From positions 5,862,083 to 5,923,019 of the forward strand of contig NZ_QXHD01000004.1 of assembly GCF_011009555.1 (NCBI RefSeq): 60,937 bases of DNA, given 5' to 3'. Made by a program: the position numbers and the translations under genes. Shown in pieces: positions 44,735 to 53,644 of the stretch; position 1 is the stretch's first letter, and each line of letters opens with the position of its first letter. The notes beneath the pieces were generated by a model that worked only from the letters and a program-made list of their open reading frames with translations, did not search any database and was not told where the DNA came from. This stretch comes from Adonisia turfae CCMR0081. GTDB lineage: Bacteria; Cyanobacteriota; Cyanobacteriia; Phormidesmidales; Phormidesmidaceae.

Positions 44735-45595
44735 TTAAAAAGGCGGTAGAGGTGGCAGTGGAAATGCATGTTGTGTCTCATCAATGCGCTCAAGTTGCAG
44801 CATGGCTTCTTCCCTGATCTCTAGATCAGGATCTTCTTGACTAATGTCTTCTAAAATTTTCTGCACCTGCTCCACACTTTCGGGTTGGCGAGTACTATTG
44901 TTGATCGCCAGATCTCCTAAATCACGGATGGATTCCATCCTCGCTGCTGGGCTCTCATCATTGATCTGGATCAACCGTTTATAAGTTTCTATAAGCTCCC
45001 TAGTTATAGCGCGATCATTGATGGCACTATCCATTGCAGCCAAGTCATCGATAGATTCATTTATTTCTTCTGTTATGTCCTCTTTTTTTTCTCTTAGTCT
45101 CACTAGTTCCTCTTGATAAGTGCGTTCAGCCTGACTCGAAAAGGATTGATGGATAAATTTAGGAATGGTAGGAAAGAATAGACTGAATAGCATGGCACTG
45201 GAAACGACGCGCCAGCGATTTTTACCACTAGGCGTACCAATGGTGTAAAAAGTGAAAATAAACCCTGAAATAGCTCCTAAAATCAAGCTAACCAGCAAAT
45301 AAAGCAAAAAATCGACGCTGAAAACTCCTGGTTTATCGAAAAGGACCGGTAACCAATGATTCTTTGTTGACTCCACCTGGACTTCAGTGAGTTCTGAATC
45401 TGCTAGATAAATTCCTCTCAATTCCAGCAAAACACCACCAACTCCACCAATTGAGCCAGGTATGATCACATACTTTAGAATTTCATAAAACTCTTCCCTC
45501 TCTTCCATCTGTTGATTCACTTTAGAAGATTCATCCAGATTAGGGCTTAAATTGCGACTCTGATCGTCAATATCGTCTCGTCGTCTCATGGGCAT
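44735..45595 (-). CDS. membrane protein with C-terminal helical region
   Basis: A 286-residue protein. After a charged N-terminus (MPMRRRDDIDDQSRN) it has about three membrane segments (YVIIPGSIGGVGGVLLEL, FLLYLLVSLILGAISGFIF, AMLFSLFFPTIP), then a coiled-coil-like segment (TYQEELVRLREKKEDITEE) and two or three HEAT-like helical pairs (PAARMESIRDLGDLA, EIREEAMLQLERI). I do not recognise the family. The start lies two bases from the stop of the upstream TPR gene, so the two are probably co-translated with the sigma factor. Confidence 0.6.
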   Translation of the reverse strand: MPMRRRDDIDDQSRNLSPNLDESSKVNQQMEEREEFYEILKYVIIPGSIGGVGGVLLELRGIYLADSELTEVQVESTKNHWLPVLFDKPGVFSVDFLLYLLVSLILGAISGFIFTFYTIGTPSGKNRWRVVSSAMLFSLFFPTIPKFIHQSFSSQAERTYQEELVRLREKKEDITEEINESIDDLAAMDSAINDRAITRELIETYKRLIQINDESPAARMESIRDLGDLAINNSTRQPESVEQVQKILEDISQEDPDLEIREEAMLQLERIDETQHAFPLPPLPPF

Positions 45596-45597
45596 TG

Positions 45598-46056
45598 CTA
45601 TATCTCCTCCCTGTGGGGGTTGTTATCGTTTGCAGCCACATCGACGTTTTTCTGACAAGACTCCATGGCCTGTTGCAAGTATTGTCGGCTTGGTTCGTAT
45701 GTAATTCGATTAAGGGCAGCCTGATAGACAGGCATCGCCTCTGCTGGTCGTTCTAATATTTCCAGCATTTTGGCGAGCTTGAGGCGCACCGATAGCCCCT
45801 GAGGTAGATTGGGTTGTCGGGCTAGCACCCAGCGGAAATCTAAAATGGCCTCTTCCCAATGGCCCATTTCATAGCGGAGTTCGGCCAGGGCTAAGCGTTT
45901 TTTCCAACCAGATGGATGGCGCTGAACATATTGGGTGAGGGTCTTTAGTTTCTGAGCCTGTCGGATAGGTTTTTTAGGAAGCAACAACCTGACAGTAAGT
46001 AAAACACCATCAGCGCGTTTCACTTGTACGATCCAGGGCACTGGGAAATCAGACAT
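45598..46056 (-). CDS. small TPR protein next to ECF sigma factor
   Basis: A 152-residue cytoplasmic protein with two to three tetratricopeptide-like helical pairs (WKKRLALAELRYEMGHWEEAILDFR, split here as two short helices, and AKMLEILERPAEAMPVYQAAL). Its first 37 bases overlap the end of the ECF sigma gene, a sign of coupled translation. It may act as a partner or regulator of the sigma factor or of the membrane protein downstream. Confidence 0.65.
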   Translation of the reverse strand: MSDFPVPWIVQVKRADGVLLTVRLLLPKKPIRQAQKLKTLTQYVQRHPSGWKKRLALAELRYEMGHWEEAILDFRWVLARQPNLPQGLSVRLKLAKMLEILERPAEAMPVYQAALNRITYEPSRQYLQQAMESCQKNVDVAANDNNPHREEI

Positions 46057-46775
46057 GTGGCAAGAATGGTATGGTCAATTGTTTCGTGGGAGGATGGAAT
46101 AGATTGGGGAATGAGAGAACGCCAATCAGGATCAGTATTGGTGGCGACAGGGACTGTAGTCAGGCAACTGTGTCCGGCTAAATATTGCTGTACCTGGGGC
46201 CGAAGGGTATCTCGGGCAATTTGTAACCGTTTATAAACAGTGGCCAGAGATATCTGCTGCTGTTGGGCAATGGCAGTACAGCTAAGGCCTTGATAGTAAT
46301 GCAGTAAGAGGGGTGCACGCAGTTGAGGCGTCAGACCTTTAATCAGCTTGAGCAGATAGTTGCAAATCTCACGTCGGAGTAGGACACCTTCAGGTGACTC
46401 TAGACTGCTAACCACAGGCAAAGCATTAATATCCGATGCAGAGTTTTCTATATTCCCTAAGGGAATAGCCTGGCACTGTCGTTTTACTTGCTGATTAACG
46501 CAAAGGTTATGGGTTAGCTTGGTCAACCAGGCCTTAGGGTTTTCTAAACAAGCTGCATAGCGAGGAATTTGCTCCCAGGCACGATACATAGCCAGGCTGA
46601 GGATATCTTCGGCATCGCTATAGTTCCCCCCTGTCCAATGGAGACAACGGGATGACAAATAAGATTGGTATATAAGCCATAGATCCCAAAATGCGGCCAG
46701 ATTTCCTGCTTGAATGCTTGTGAGGAGTTGTTGTTCAGATAGATTAGAGGTTGGAGGCAGTGCCAGTTTAGACAT
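46020..46775 (-). CDS. ECF-type RNA polymerase sigma factor
   Basis: A 251-residue sigma-70 family protein. Region 2 is visible as SDAEDILSLAMYRAWEQIPRY, in part, with the usual acidic and aromatic residues; region 4 has GLSCTAIAQQQQISLATVYKRL, a helix-turn-helix for the -35 element. A ~60-residue C-terminal tail follows. The frame is open to 46889, but MSKLALPPTSN at 46775 is the best start. It heads a run of TPR, membrane and channel genes, and is divergent from the C39 peptidase. It may control the peptide cluster, which has repeated upstream motifs. Confidence 0.8.
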   Translation of the reverse strand: MSKLALPPTSNLSEQQLLTSIQAGNLAAFWDLWLIYQSYLSSRCLHWTGGNYSDAEDILSLAMYRAWEQIPRYAACLENPKAWLTKLTHNLCVNQQVKRQCQAIPLGNIENSASDINALPVVSSLESPEGVLLRREICNYLLKLIKGLTPQLRAPLLLHYYQGLSCTAIAQQQQISLATVYKRLQIARDTLRPQVQQYLAGHSCLTTVPVATNTDPDWRSLIPQSIPSSHETIDHTILATCLISQCPGSYK

Positions 46776-47015
46776 TTGAGTGTATTGACCGGGAAGATTT
46801 GACAGCAAATTATGCCTTTGCCAAGAGACAATGTCTCGGCAAAGATGGTTGGACATTCTCTTGGCAGTCACAGCTCTGTTACAGGCCAATCAAAATGTGG
46901 CCATAAATCGAAAAAGTCCAAAAAAACGCGTAAGGAATGTCTTTTAGAAAGCAATCACTATGTCCTGCCATACATTCATGGCAGAAATTGCTCATCCTTA
47001 GATTAAGAGGGAGCT

Positions 47016-47576
47016 ATGCTTCAACGCATTGTAGATAAGCCTGGCAATATTGACTTAGATGTCACCTACTTTTCTCAAATAGATAACCAATTCAACCCCC
47101 ATGGCAGCTGTAATGTAACCAGCATTGCCATGTGTCTCTGGTCTTTGGGTATCCGAGGGAATGGCAGCCAACCCCAATTAGAAGATCAGCTTTACCAAGC
47201 CTGTGAATATAAAGGTCTGGATCGCCATAGTGCTCAGGATCTCAAAAAATTAGTTGAACTGTTTCCAGACTGTCACGACGATTTCACGGAACACGGAACA
47301 TTAGATGATATTCGTATGGCCATTAGCGCTGGAAAACCTTGTATCGTTCATGGTTATTTCACGCGGTCAGGGCATATCATTGTCATTCGAGGATTTGATA
47401 AAACGGGATTTATCGTCAATGATCCCTACGGCGAATACTTTGCCAAAGGTTATGACACATGTGTTTCAGGAAAAAGATTACACTACTCCACTGACCTAAT
47501 CGCAAGAGTTTGCTCTCCCGAATCAGTGAACAATCCTAAACATATTTGGTTACACCGAATTTGGCGTAACCAGTAG
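47016..47576 (+). CDS. C39-like cysteine peptidase
   Basis: A 186-residue protein of the peptidase C39-like family. The catalytic Cys is in PHGSCNVTSIAM near residue 31, the His in SGHIIVIRGF near 120, and the Asp in VNDPYGEY near 134. There is no signal peptide and no ABC-transporter fusion, so it acts in the cytoplasm or leaves by another route. C39 peptidases cut leader peptides at double-glycine sites in many bacteriocin systems; the nearby precursor has a Gly-rich segment (SGGGVE), so it could be a substrate. AGGGAG precedes the ATG. Divergent from the sigma gene. Confidence 0.75.
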   Translation: MLQRIVDKPGNIDLDVTYFSQIDNQFNPHGSCNVTSIAMCLWSLGIRGNGSQPQLEDQLYQACEYKGLDRHSAQDLKKLVELFPDCHDDFTEHGTLDDIRMAISAGKPCIVHGYFTRSGHIIVIRGFDKTGFIVNDPYGEYFAKGYDTCVSGKRLHYSTDLIARVCSPESVNNPKHIWLHRIWRNQ

Positions 47577-48240
47577 TTCCTTGAGATAAAAGAGGTCAAT
47601 AATGCGACATCCATTTGCACTCAAGAGTAACAACGTTTCCCGATTTCATATGTAACGGTGCTGCATCCATCAAGGAAGTAACCTATTTCCAGGATTATCT
47701 TTCTCACCCCGTCTTTAGAGGTCATCAAAAACCGCCTGCTAATTTTTGACTACCCATTGTCCACAGCCTCTCTATCCTTCAATGAAAAAAGGCTGATCCA
47801 GAATAACGTATGCATTCAATCAACCTTGGCCGTTACTCACTCGACACCTCTTTCTTGGTCGTTGGCACCAAAAGCTAATTATATTTTGAGAAATAGCCAT
47901 CTCAAGAAGCCCTCTGCAATATTGGTAGATTTGAGTTTGATTGCACACGACATGTTCTGCACTACGAGCATAACGTTTTTTTTTTTTCACTTGTCAAGCC
48001 TTTTTGCATTACGTTTTGTATTTTATTCTAGAGGTAAATAATCGGTTTTAAGGAATACTTTTTAAATACTTGAAATGCTTTATTTGGAAGGTTTACAGCA
48101 TTTAAAGCGCGGTCTTTAGAGAGGCATTTAGCAGAGATTTTCACGAATCATGTGCATATCTGCAAACACATATCCATATGAAGTTTGCCAGCCGTCACGA
48201 TGAGCTTCATGGGATACATTGTCTCCATAGGTAGGTCCGA
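47577..48240. other. gene-free stretch
   Basis: About 660 bases. Just after the C39 gene a 17-codon frame (MRHPFALKSNNVSRFHM) begins with a weak site and stops; nothing else is recognisable. A run of 14 Ts lies near 47972-47985. Confidence 0.4.
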
Positions 48241-48257
48241 ATGAATGCGTTAAAGCA

Positions 48258-48400
48258 GCGCGATCGCAAATCAGCCTTACTGCCGCTGGCGCATCCAATC
48301 ACGTTCTTATCCCCGTTAAAGGCGTCAACTCCCTGGTGGAAACCCTCGCTTTCCTTGATGAACAAGCCGACAGTGTAGCCGGTGGTAGCGGTGGCGTGAT
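48258..48400 (+). pseudogene. ParA-like ATPase fragment
   Basis: One plus-strand frame encodes LTAAGASNHVLIPVKGVNSL then VETLAFLDE, which resembles the segment of ParA/MinD-type ATPases after the switch region. No start and no Walker motif are present. It overlaps debris of another gene on the opposite strand, so only one may be genuine. Confidence 0.3.
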
Positions 48401-48699
48401 GGTGGAATGCTCCAGGCGTTGCAGCGTGAGGTCTAGTTGTCGGGCCTGGGCTTCTAGGCGAGTGCGATCTCGTGGGCGGTCGGCGATCAGCTGGCCAACG
48501 GAGATGCGATCGCCGACGGTGACTTTGAGGTCGTCGGTGATGGTGACGGAAACGTTAATGGTGAGGCAGCGGGGGCTTCGTTAGATTGGATGGTGGGTTG
48601 TTCTGGGGAAGAGGTGGGAGTGGTGAAGCTGGGCTGTTGGGCGATGGCTACGCCAGCTACAGAGATCGTTGCGATCACATACGGGATTAAAGCTCGCAC
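48275..48699 (-). pseudogene. frameshifted HlyD/biotinyl-lipoyl-like exported protein
   Basis: The ATG at 48699 begins a signal peptide (MRALIPYVIATISVAGVAIA) and a Pro/Thr/Ser linker. About 45 codons later the sensible frame shifts by one base: the second frame reads LTINVSVTITDDLKVTVGD and RISVGQLIADRPRDR followed by ARQLDLTLQRLE, the pattern of a barrel-sandwich hybrid domain and helix as in membrane-fusion proteins. The end is lost. It looks like a plasmid- or mobile-type gene in decay. Confidence 0.5.
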
Positions 48700-48822
48700 A
48701 AACTATGAGCATAAGCATCGTCCGAAGAATGCCCAACAGCCATGTCAACGACTTTAAATAGCGTCGTTGGCCTACCCAAAAGTACATAGCCAATAGTGCT
48801 CGTACAAACCAACCAATCAGAT

Positions 48823-49365
48823 TTAGCGAGCTGGTTGTCCAAAAACCAAAACCCAATAATGACCATATGTCGTTCCAGGAGCATTGATGTAATAGCCGAC
48901 CCCCGCTTCAGAAAAGTTAGGGTTCAAAATATTCTCTCGGTGACCACGACTATTCATCCACTGCTCAAACGTATCTTCTGCTGAGGAATAGCCTGCCGCT
49001 ACATTCTCACCAAGGTATCTATAAGAATAATTTTCTCGTTGCACACGTTCGCTCATCGACGAACCATCCGAGCCAGTATGCGTAGGTCGATTATTATGCG
49101 CCACGATATCGTCAACATGCGCCTGCGCAGCCCTTTGCAGAGAACTCGAAAACGCCAACGGTGCGAGACCTCGTTCACGCCGAGCGTCATTCATCAGTCT
49201 CAGTAATTTAGATTGTTTCTCATTAAGACGTGAGACGCTATCCTTGGAAGGAGCAGTGGTTTGAGGTACTTCGCCACCCACGACAGGTTCCACTGATTGA
49301 GCCTTTACTGAGGCAGATAGGAGTAATCCTATTGTTAACAATGCGACCATTGCAGGCTGGAGCAT
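48823..49365 (-). CDS. CAP-domain (SCP/PR-1) exported protein
   Basis: A 180-residue secreted protein: signal peptide (about 1-22, ending VKA), a short linker, then a CAP domain with LLRLMNDARRERGLAPL, QAHVDDIVAHNNRPTHTG, YLGENVAAGYSSAEDTFEQW and GHRENILNPNFSEAGVGY, ending YWVLVFGQ. These are all five conserved blocks of bacterial CAP proteins, including the two histidines and two glutamates of the cavity. Function in bacteria is poorly known. GAGGT lies upstream of the ATG. Confidence 0.9.
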   Translation of the reverse strand: MLQPAMVALLTIGLLLSASVKAQSVEPVVGGEVPQTTAPSKDSVSRLNEKQSKLLRLMNDARRERGLAPLAFSSSLQRAAQAHVDDIVAHNNRPTHTGSDGSSMSERVQRENYSYRYLGENVAAGYSSAEDTFEQWMNSRGHRENILNPNFSEAGVGYYINAPGTTYGHYWVLVFGQPAR

Positions 49366-49861
49366 CTTGTCTTACCTCAAAGATTCATAACAAGCACGCA
49401 ATATATCAACGCACTTTGGGAAAATTTTAGTGTTCAGCACTACGGCAAATTGTCTCTTTAACTGGGTTCTTGAACTGTCACACTCAATTACAAGTTAGCC
49501 ATCGGTTCTTGGAGCTTCGATAGCTTTATAGAATAAGGACTTTAATTGTTTATTCAACTACAGGGTAAGGTCAAAGCACTATGCCAATCTCAGATTAGAC
49601 CACCCAAAATCGGAACGTAGATGCTCAACACAGTTCTAAATGGATTGTGCATTGCTTCAGGAAGGTGACTCAGACATACCTGGTCCGGTCATCGGCCCAC
49701 ACGCCGGTTATATCAGTGTCGATGTCTGGCAGCTAGCTACCCAGGACGGCTGGCGCTAACGGTAACGGTTGGACGGTGCCGAGGAGTCAGGAAGTTGAGA
49801 TCACAGCGTGAGGATAACTTCCCGTTATCTTATAGTTTGAGCCCACTTGATAAGGTCAGAC
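49366..49861. other. stretch upstream of the second NACHT gene
   Basis: About 500 bases. A 39-codon plus-strand frame at 49640-49759 (MDCALLQEGDSDIPGPVIGP at the start) shows no family features. It must contain the NACHT promoter. Confidence 0.35.
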
Positions 49862-51970
49862 ATGATAGAAAGTGCCATCGGAGGTATTGCTGTTCCACTT
49901 TTCGAGCAACTCTGGAAAGCCGGCGTTCATTTAGTCGGGCAGATCCACGAAGCGCGTCAAGACGTCAGGGACATAGAGCAAGTCCTAAAAGCTTCACAGA
50001 ATTATCACCTAAAGTACGAAAATCGCCACGGACAGGTCAAAGTCATGCCTGGACTGATGAAAGAGCCTGTACCCCTAGCCTCAATTTACACCGCAGTTAA
50101 ATTTCTCGACGAAGATAGCATTTGTCAATTTGCCAGCCCAGACGATTTAGAACAGCTCTACCGAGACCAGGGTAAGCGAAACTTTCAGACTACTGAAAAA
50201 CGGCATGATGGCATCACCATTGCCAAAGAAAAACAATATCTGATGGTGCTAGGCGGCCCAGGTGTTGGCAAAAGTACATTTTTGAGAAAACTCGGCTTAG
50301 AAGCTCTCAAAGGACAACAAGGGCAACTTCAAAGAGAACAGATTCCAGTCTTTATAGAACTAAAAACCTTTAGACGCAAAACAATTGACCTAGCAGCCGT
50401 TATCGCTAAAGAATTCAAAATCTGCGGTTTCCCTAATGCTAGGGATTTTACAAAACTATCCCTCGATCAAGGAAAGCTGTTGATTCTACTCGATGGACTA
50501 GATGAAGTCCCCACTGAAAATGTAAATCAGATTATTGATAACATTGAATCCTTTGCGATCCAACATGATAAAAATACCTTTATTGCCTCCTGCCGTACCG
50601 CAGCCTATCGTAGTAGCTTCCAACAGTTTACCGATGTCACCATTGCCGACTTTGATGACGAACAAATTGAACAATTCACTCAACGCTGGTTTAACTCTGA
50701 GCTAGACCAACAAACTGATACAGCCAACAAATACTGGAAACTGCTACAGCAGTCTAACAACAACGCAGTTAAAGAACTCGCCCACACACCTCTACTGCTA
50801 ACATTCCTGTGCCTAGTTTATGAACGAGAACAAACACTACCCAACCGGCGCAGCACTCTCTATGGAAGGGCATTAAGTATTTTACTGAGTGAGTGGTCTG
50901 CCCAAAAAAGGTTGGAGCAATCTCCTATCTACGAAGATTTCCATCCAGAGTTAGAAAAAGAACTTCTGAGTGATATCGCCTACAACAGCATTACAGAAGA
51001 CCGTTTGTTCTTTTCAAAGTCGGATATTACCAACCGGATCAGCACATTCTTAGCAGACACCCTTGATGCTCCAGCACATTTAAACGGAGCAGCAGTTTTG
51101 CAAGCCATTGAAGTACAGCAAGGAATTATTGTAGAGCGAGCTACCGACACTTATTCATTTTCCCATCTTACATTACAAGAATATCTCACAGCACTCTACA
51201 TTTTTAATCATCAACTAACATCAGAATTAGTCAGTCAGCATCTAAGCGATCAACGCTGGAGAGAAGTCTTTTTGCTAGTTGTTGGACTGATGGGACGACG
51301 AGGGCATGAGCTGCTACACACCATATATCAACAAACCAAAACAGATATTAATGCTCAGCCTAAAATACGGTCTTTAGTCCAGTGGGCAGAGCAAGCTACA
51401 CAAGGTCCTCCTTCTGAGTATAAGAAATTCGCAAAGATTGCCACCGCTATCGCCACCGCTAGCACCATAGCTAGCATAAGAACCCCAAGCAGAGCTATCG
51501 TAAGAATTATCAAAAGAGCCAGAATCATCGCCAGCGACAGAGTCATAGGCAGGACCATCGCTATCGCTAGCGCTATCAAGAGAGCTGTTGATAGTGCTAT
51601 CGACAGAGACAGCGCTAATGCTATAAACAGCCTTAGCGCCAGCGTTAGCGCTATTTACTTGAATGACGACAAACTCTTTAATACATCAGAATTCCAAGAG
51701 TTACCCAACCAGTTATTAATCCTAAGAGAAAACATGTATCAACTGTCAAAATCATCTGACGAATGGCCCCACCATGCCGATAAACTTGAATCAACTTTTC
51801 TCAAGGCATTAGGATTGACAGCTGAGGATGTCTCGTTATCAACAGATGACTGGAAGCGCTTGGACGATTACCTGTATGCCAACGAACTCCTACTCAGCTG
51901 TAAGCAATCATCCATTAGCATCTCACGCAAAGCCTGGGAAACCCTCGAAGAGCGTCTGCTGACAGTTTAA
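49862..51970 (+). CDS. NACHT-domain NTPase with low-complexity repeat tract
   Basis: A 702-residue STAND NTPase. The N-terminal ~120 residues are helical (MIESAIGGIAVPLFEQLW) and of unknown type. The NACHT domain has Walker A GGPGVGKSTF near 131 and Walker B LLILLDGLDEVP near 207, then LAHTPLLLTFLCLVYE and FSHLTLQEYLTALYIF. Residues about 523-596 are a repetitive Ala/Ile/Ser/Arg tract (for example AIATASTIASIRTPSRAIV) encoded by GCTATC/GCTAGC-type hexamers. The C-terminus (YANELLLSCKQSSISISRKA) resembles the Cys-containing end of the NACHT protein at 19835. Role in phage defence is inferred. The ATG at 49862 is preferred to a TTG at 49847. Confidence 0.85.
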   Translation: MIESAIGGIAVPLFEQLWKAGVHLVGQIHEARQDVRDIEQVLKASQNYHLKYENRHGQVKVMPGLMKEPVPLASIYTAVKFLDEDSICQFASPDDLEQLYRDQGKRNFQTTEKRHDGITIAKEKQYLMVLGGPGVGKSTFLRKLGLEALKGQQGQLQREQIPVFIELKTFRRKTIDLAAVIAKEFKICGFPNARDFTKLSLDQGKLLILLDGLDEVPTENVNQIIDNIESFAIQHDKNTFIASCRTAAYRSSFQQFTDVTIADFDDEQIEQFTQRWFNSELDQQTDTANKYWKLLQQSNNNAVKELAHTPLLLTFLCLVYEREQTLPNRRSTLYGRALSILLSEWSAQKRLEQSPIYEDFHPELEKELLSDIAYNSITEDRLFFSKSDITNRISTFLADTLDAPAHLNGAAVLQAIEVQQGIIVERATDTYSFSHLTLQEYLTALYIFNHQLTSELVSQHLSDQRWREVFLLVVGLMGRRGHELLHTIYQQTKTDINAQPKIRSLVQWAEQATQGPPSEYKKFAKIATAIATASTIASIRTPSRAIVRIIKRARIIASDRVIGRTIAIASAIKRAVDSAIDRDSANAINSLSASVSAIYLNDDKLFNTSEFQELPNQLLILRENMYQLSKSSDEWPHHADKLESTFLKALGLTAEDVSLSTDDWKRLDDYLYANELLLSCKQSSISISRKAWETLEERLLTV

Positions 51971-51977
51971 ACGGACT

Positions 51978-52322
51978 TCACTGCCCCAACCGCTTCCGCG
52001 CACCACGCACCTGCCCTAACGACTTCATCGTCATCCCAGCCACCAGGGCCGTACCACCAAATATATATAGACTTTTATTACGCGTACCCATCCCAATAAA
52101 CCGTACGATGCCAAACGCCATCAAACAGGCCACCACAATCGGCATCACCACCACATATTGCATATGCTGCGGCCTTACTGACCGATTTAGCCCCAGCCGC
52201 TCATTGCGTACCACCTTCCGCGCCAGCATCGGATTACACCCTGCCAACGGTTGCAACGCCGCCAATCGCGACTTACTCAGCTGCAACCCCATTCGCCTGG
52301 AATTCCGCAGCTGCCTCAGCAT
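51978..52322 (-). CDS. small membrane protein
   Basis: A 114-residue protein with a basic N-terminal half (MLRQLRNSRRMGLQLSKSR, then LARKVVRNERLG) and two membrane segments (YVVVMPIVVACLMAFGIVRF and LYIFGGTALVAGMTMKSL). I do not recognise it. It converges on the NACHT gene with seven bases between the stops and lies 30 bases downstream of the next gene on its strand. Confidence 0.55.
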   Translation of the reverse strand: MLRQLRNSRRMGLQLSKSRLAALQPLAGCNPMLARKVVRNERLGLNRSVRPQHMQYVVVMPIVVACLMAFGIVRFIGMGTRNKSLYIFGGTALVAGMTMKSLGQVRGARKRLGQ

Positions 52323-52352
52323 AGGGTTCTCTAAAATGCGCCCTGTACTCCT

Positions 52353-52781
52353 CTAGTTGTAGTTAAGCTCAGAATGCTCAACCCCAAAAGCCGTATCAAA
52401 CCGGCAGCTCAAAGTTGCACTTTTCAACGCCATGCAGAGGGCTAGGGCATCGCGGTTACCTCTAGAAGCCTGCCATTGCCAGTAGGCGGCCACGGCATCT
52501 AACGACATGGCACGAAGCTGAATGCGGCCACGGGTGTGACAACTGGGGGCCAGTTCTATCTGAGAATTATTATCCGCATACCTTTGACCTAACAACGATT
52601 TAACGGCCTTTAAGGATAAAAAGTCTGAGGCGTTTTGTGGCCCAAAACCAACGGCTCCCGACGATTGGTTCAGGGACATGCAATAGCTGCCATCTGGCAA
52701 CATAAAACCGTCTACGATTAGAGTCCCGACTTGGGTCCCGATTTGGATGGTGGCACGGGTGGCGATACTAGATTCACTCAT
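52353..52781 (-). CDS. phage/plasmid-type conserved cyanobacterial protein
   Basis: A 142-residue soluble protein. The segment VDGFMLPDGSYCMSLNQSSG followed by ASDFLSLKAVKSLLGQ has the pattern of a family common on cyanobacterial chromosomes and plasmids, which I recall as Bro-N/AntA-like in arrangement. The C-terminal half, SLDAVAAYWQWQASRGNRDA, is also typical of it. Function is unknown. It lies immediately upstream of the small membrane protein. Confidence 0.55.
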   Translation of the reverse strand: MSESSIATRATIQIGTQVGTLIVDGFMLPDGSYCMSLNQSSGAVGFGPQNASDFLSLKAVKSLLGQRYADNNSQIELAPSCHTRGRIQLRAMSLDAVAAYWQWQASRGNRDALALCMALKSATLSCRFDTAFGVEHSELNYN

Positions 52782-53112
52782 TAGCTGACTCCGGTGGTTT
52801 GCAAGCGCGGGAATTGTGCGTCTGTCCTCGGCTTGATTGGAAGCCAGCTCAATAGCAACACCTACGATGACGCTCCTATACTAGGTCACTACTCCTTACG
52901 CAGGGGTTGAATAACGACTCTCGTAATAAATCAACGCTCAATACAACATCCTACGGAGTAACCGATGTTAGCAGTTGCACTCGCTCTATGGGGACCCCAG
53001 CGTCTCAGTTAGCTCGATTATGGTCTTGCAAAAAAGAAGATCCCCAGGGTCGGAGAGAGAACCGCTAGGGACCGATGAAATAGGTTGTAGATGTTAGGTG
53101 AAACGAATGTAG
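52782..53112. other. gene-free stretch before the psb34 locus
   Basis: About 330 bases without a recognisable gene. It holds the promoter of the minus-strand gene at 52353 and the 3' end of the psb34 transcript. Confidence 0.4.
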
Positions 53113-53343
53113 TTAGTTGTTGGCTACGTTGCTGGTGTAAGCGTCACCGCCAAAGGGATATACACGCTCGTTGAAATCAGTCTCACGACCGGTGACTAAC
53201 TTGGCAATCTCCTCAAAACCATCGGAGTTCCAGTTGCGTTCATGGATGGGCTTGGATTGCTCTCCGAAGAAGTAGGCTTGGGTACCAATGATGGAGGCTG
53301 CCAACCAACCCACAATAATGACGGCTAATAAGATACCAAACAT
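53113..53343 (-). CDS. small thylakoid membrane protein, probably Psb35-like
   Basis: A 76-residue protein with one N-terminal membrane helix (MFGILLAVIIVGWLAASIIG) followed by a soluble tail (YFFGEQSKPIHERNWNSDGF and ETDFNERVYPFGGDAY). It follows the psb34 gene on the same strand by 53 bases. Size and layout fit Psb35 (Ssl2148), which stabilises the CP47 assembly module in Synechocystis, but I assign this from memory of the layout, not from an alignment. AAGGAAA precedes the ATG. Likely co-transcribed with psb34 from the HLR1-containing promoter. Confidence 0.6.
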   Translation of the reverse strand: MFGILLAVIIVGWLAASIIGTQAYFFGEQSKPIHERNWNSDGFEEIAKLVTGRETDFNERVYPFGGDAYTSNVANN

Positions 53344-53396
53344 AGTTGCGTTTCCTTGTGTTGAAGTGTGGTGTGACGTGAATAGACGTTGATGAA

Positions 53397-53567
53397 CTAG
53401 CTAACGGAAAGTGCAGTCAGCATCAGTGCGCTGATGAGGAGCGTAGCCAGACCACCCTGGAACAAATAACGACGCTGTTGCTCAGGTGCAGGGTAGGAAG
53501 CGAAATACATTTCGGGCTCTGTGGCGTAGTTATTGAGCTGCCCGGTTTCGTTAGTAGTGGTGTACAT
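53397..53567 (-). CDS. psb34: photosystem II assembly protein Psb34 (Hlip-like)
   Basis: A 56-residue protein below the usual size limit for gene calling. It begins MYTTTNETGQLNNYATEPEM and has a chlorophyll-binding-like helix after PAPEQQRRYLFQGG. This is the pattern of Psb34 (Ssl1498/Tsl0063), a single-helix protein that binds CP47 during late photosystem II assembly and replaces Hlips. An HLR1 element lies 33 bases upstream of the ATG, consistent with high-light control by RpaB. A Psb35-like gene follows. Confidence 0.88.
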   Translation of the reverse strand: MYTTTNETGQLNNYATEPEMYFASYPAPEQQRRYLFQGGLATLLISALMLTALSVS

Positions 53568-53599
53568 GTTCTGAAGCCTTTTTCTTATGTGTGCGTTCT

Positions 53600-53617
53600 T
53601 ATGTAAACCAATGTAAC
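53600..53617 (-). promoter_or_regulatory. HLR1 element (RpaB site) of psb34
   Basis: On the minus strand GTTACATT and TTTACATA are separated by two bases, matching the HLR1 consensus (two G/TTTACAA/TA/T repeats). RpaB binds HLR1 and controls high-light genes in cyanobacteria. Confidence 0.75.
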
Positions 53618-53644
53618 GAAAAATATAACGAATTGCAAATAAAC

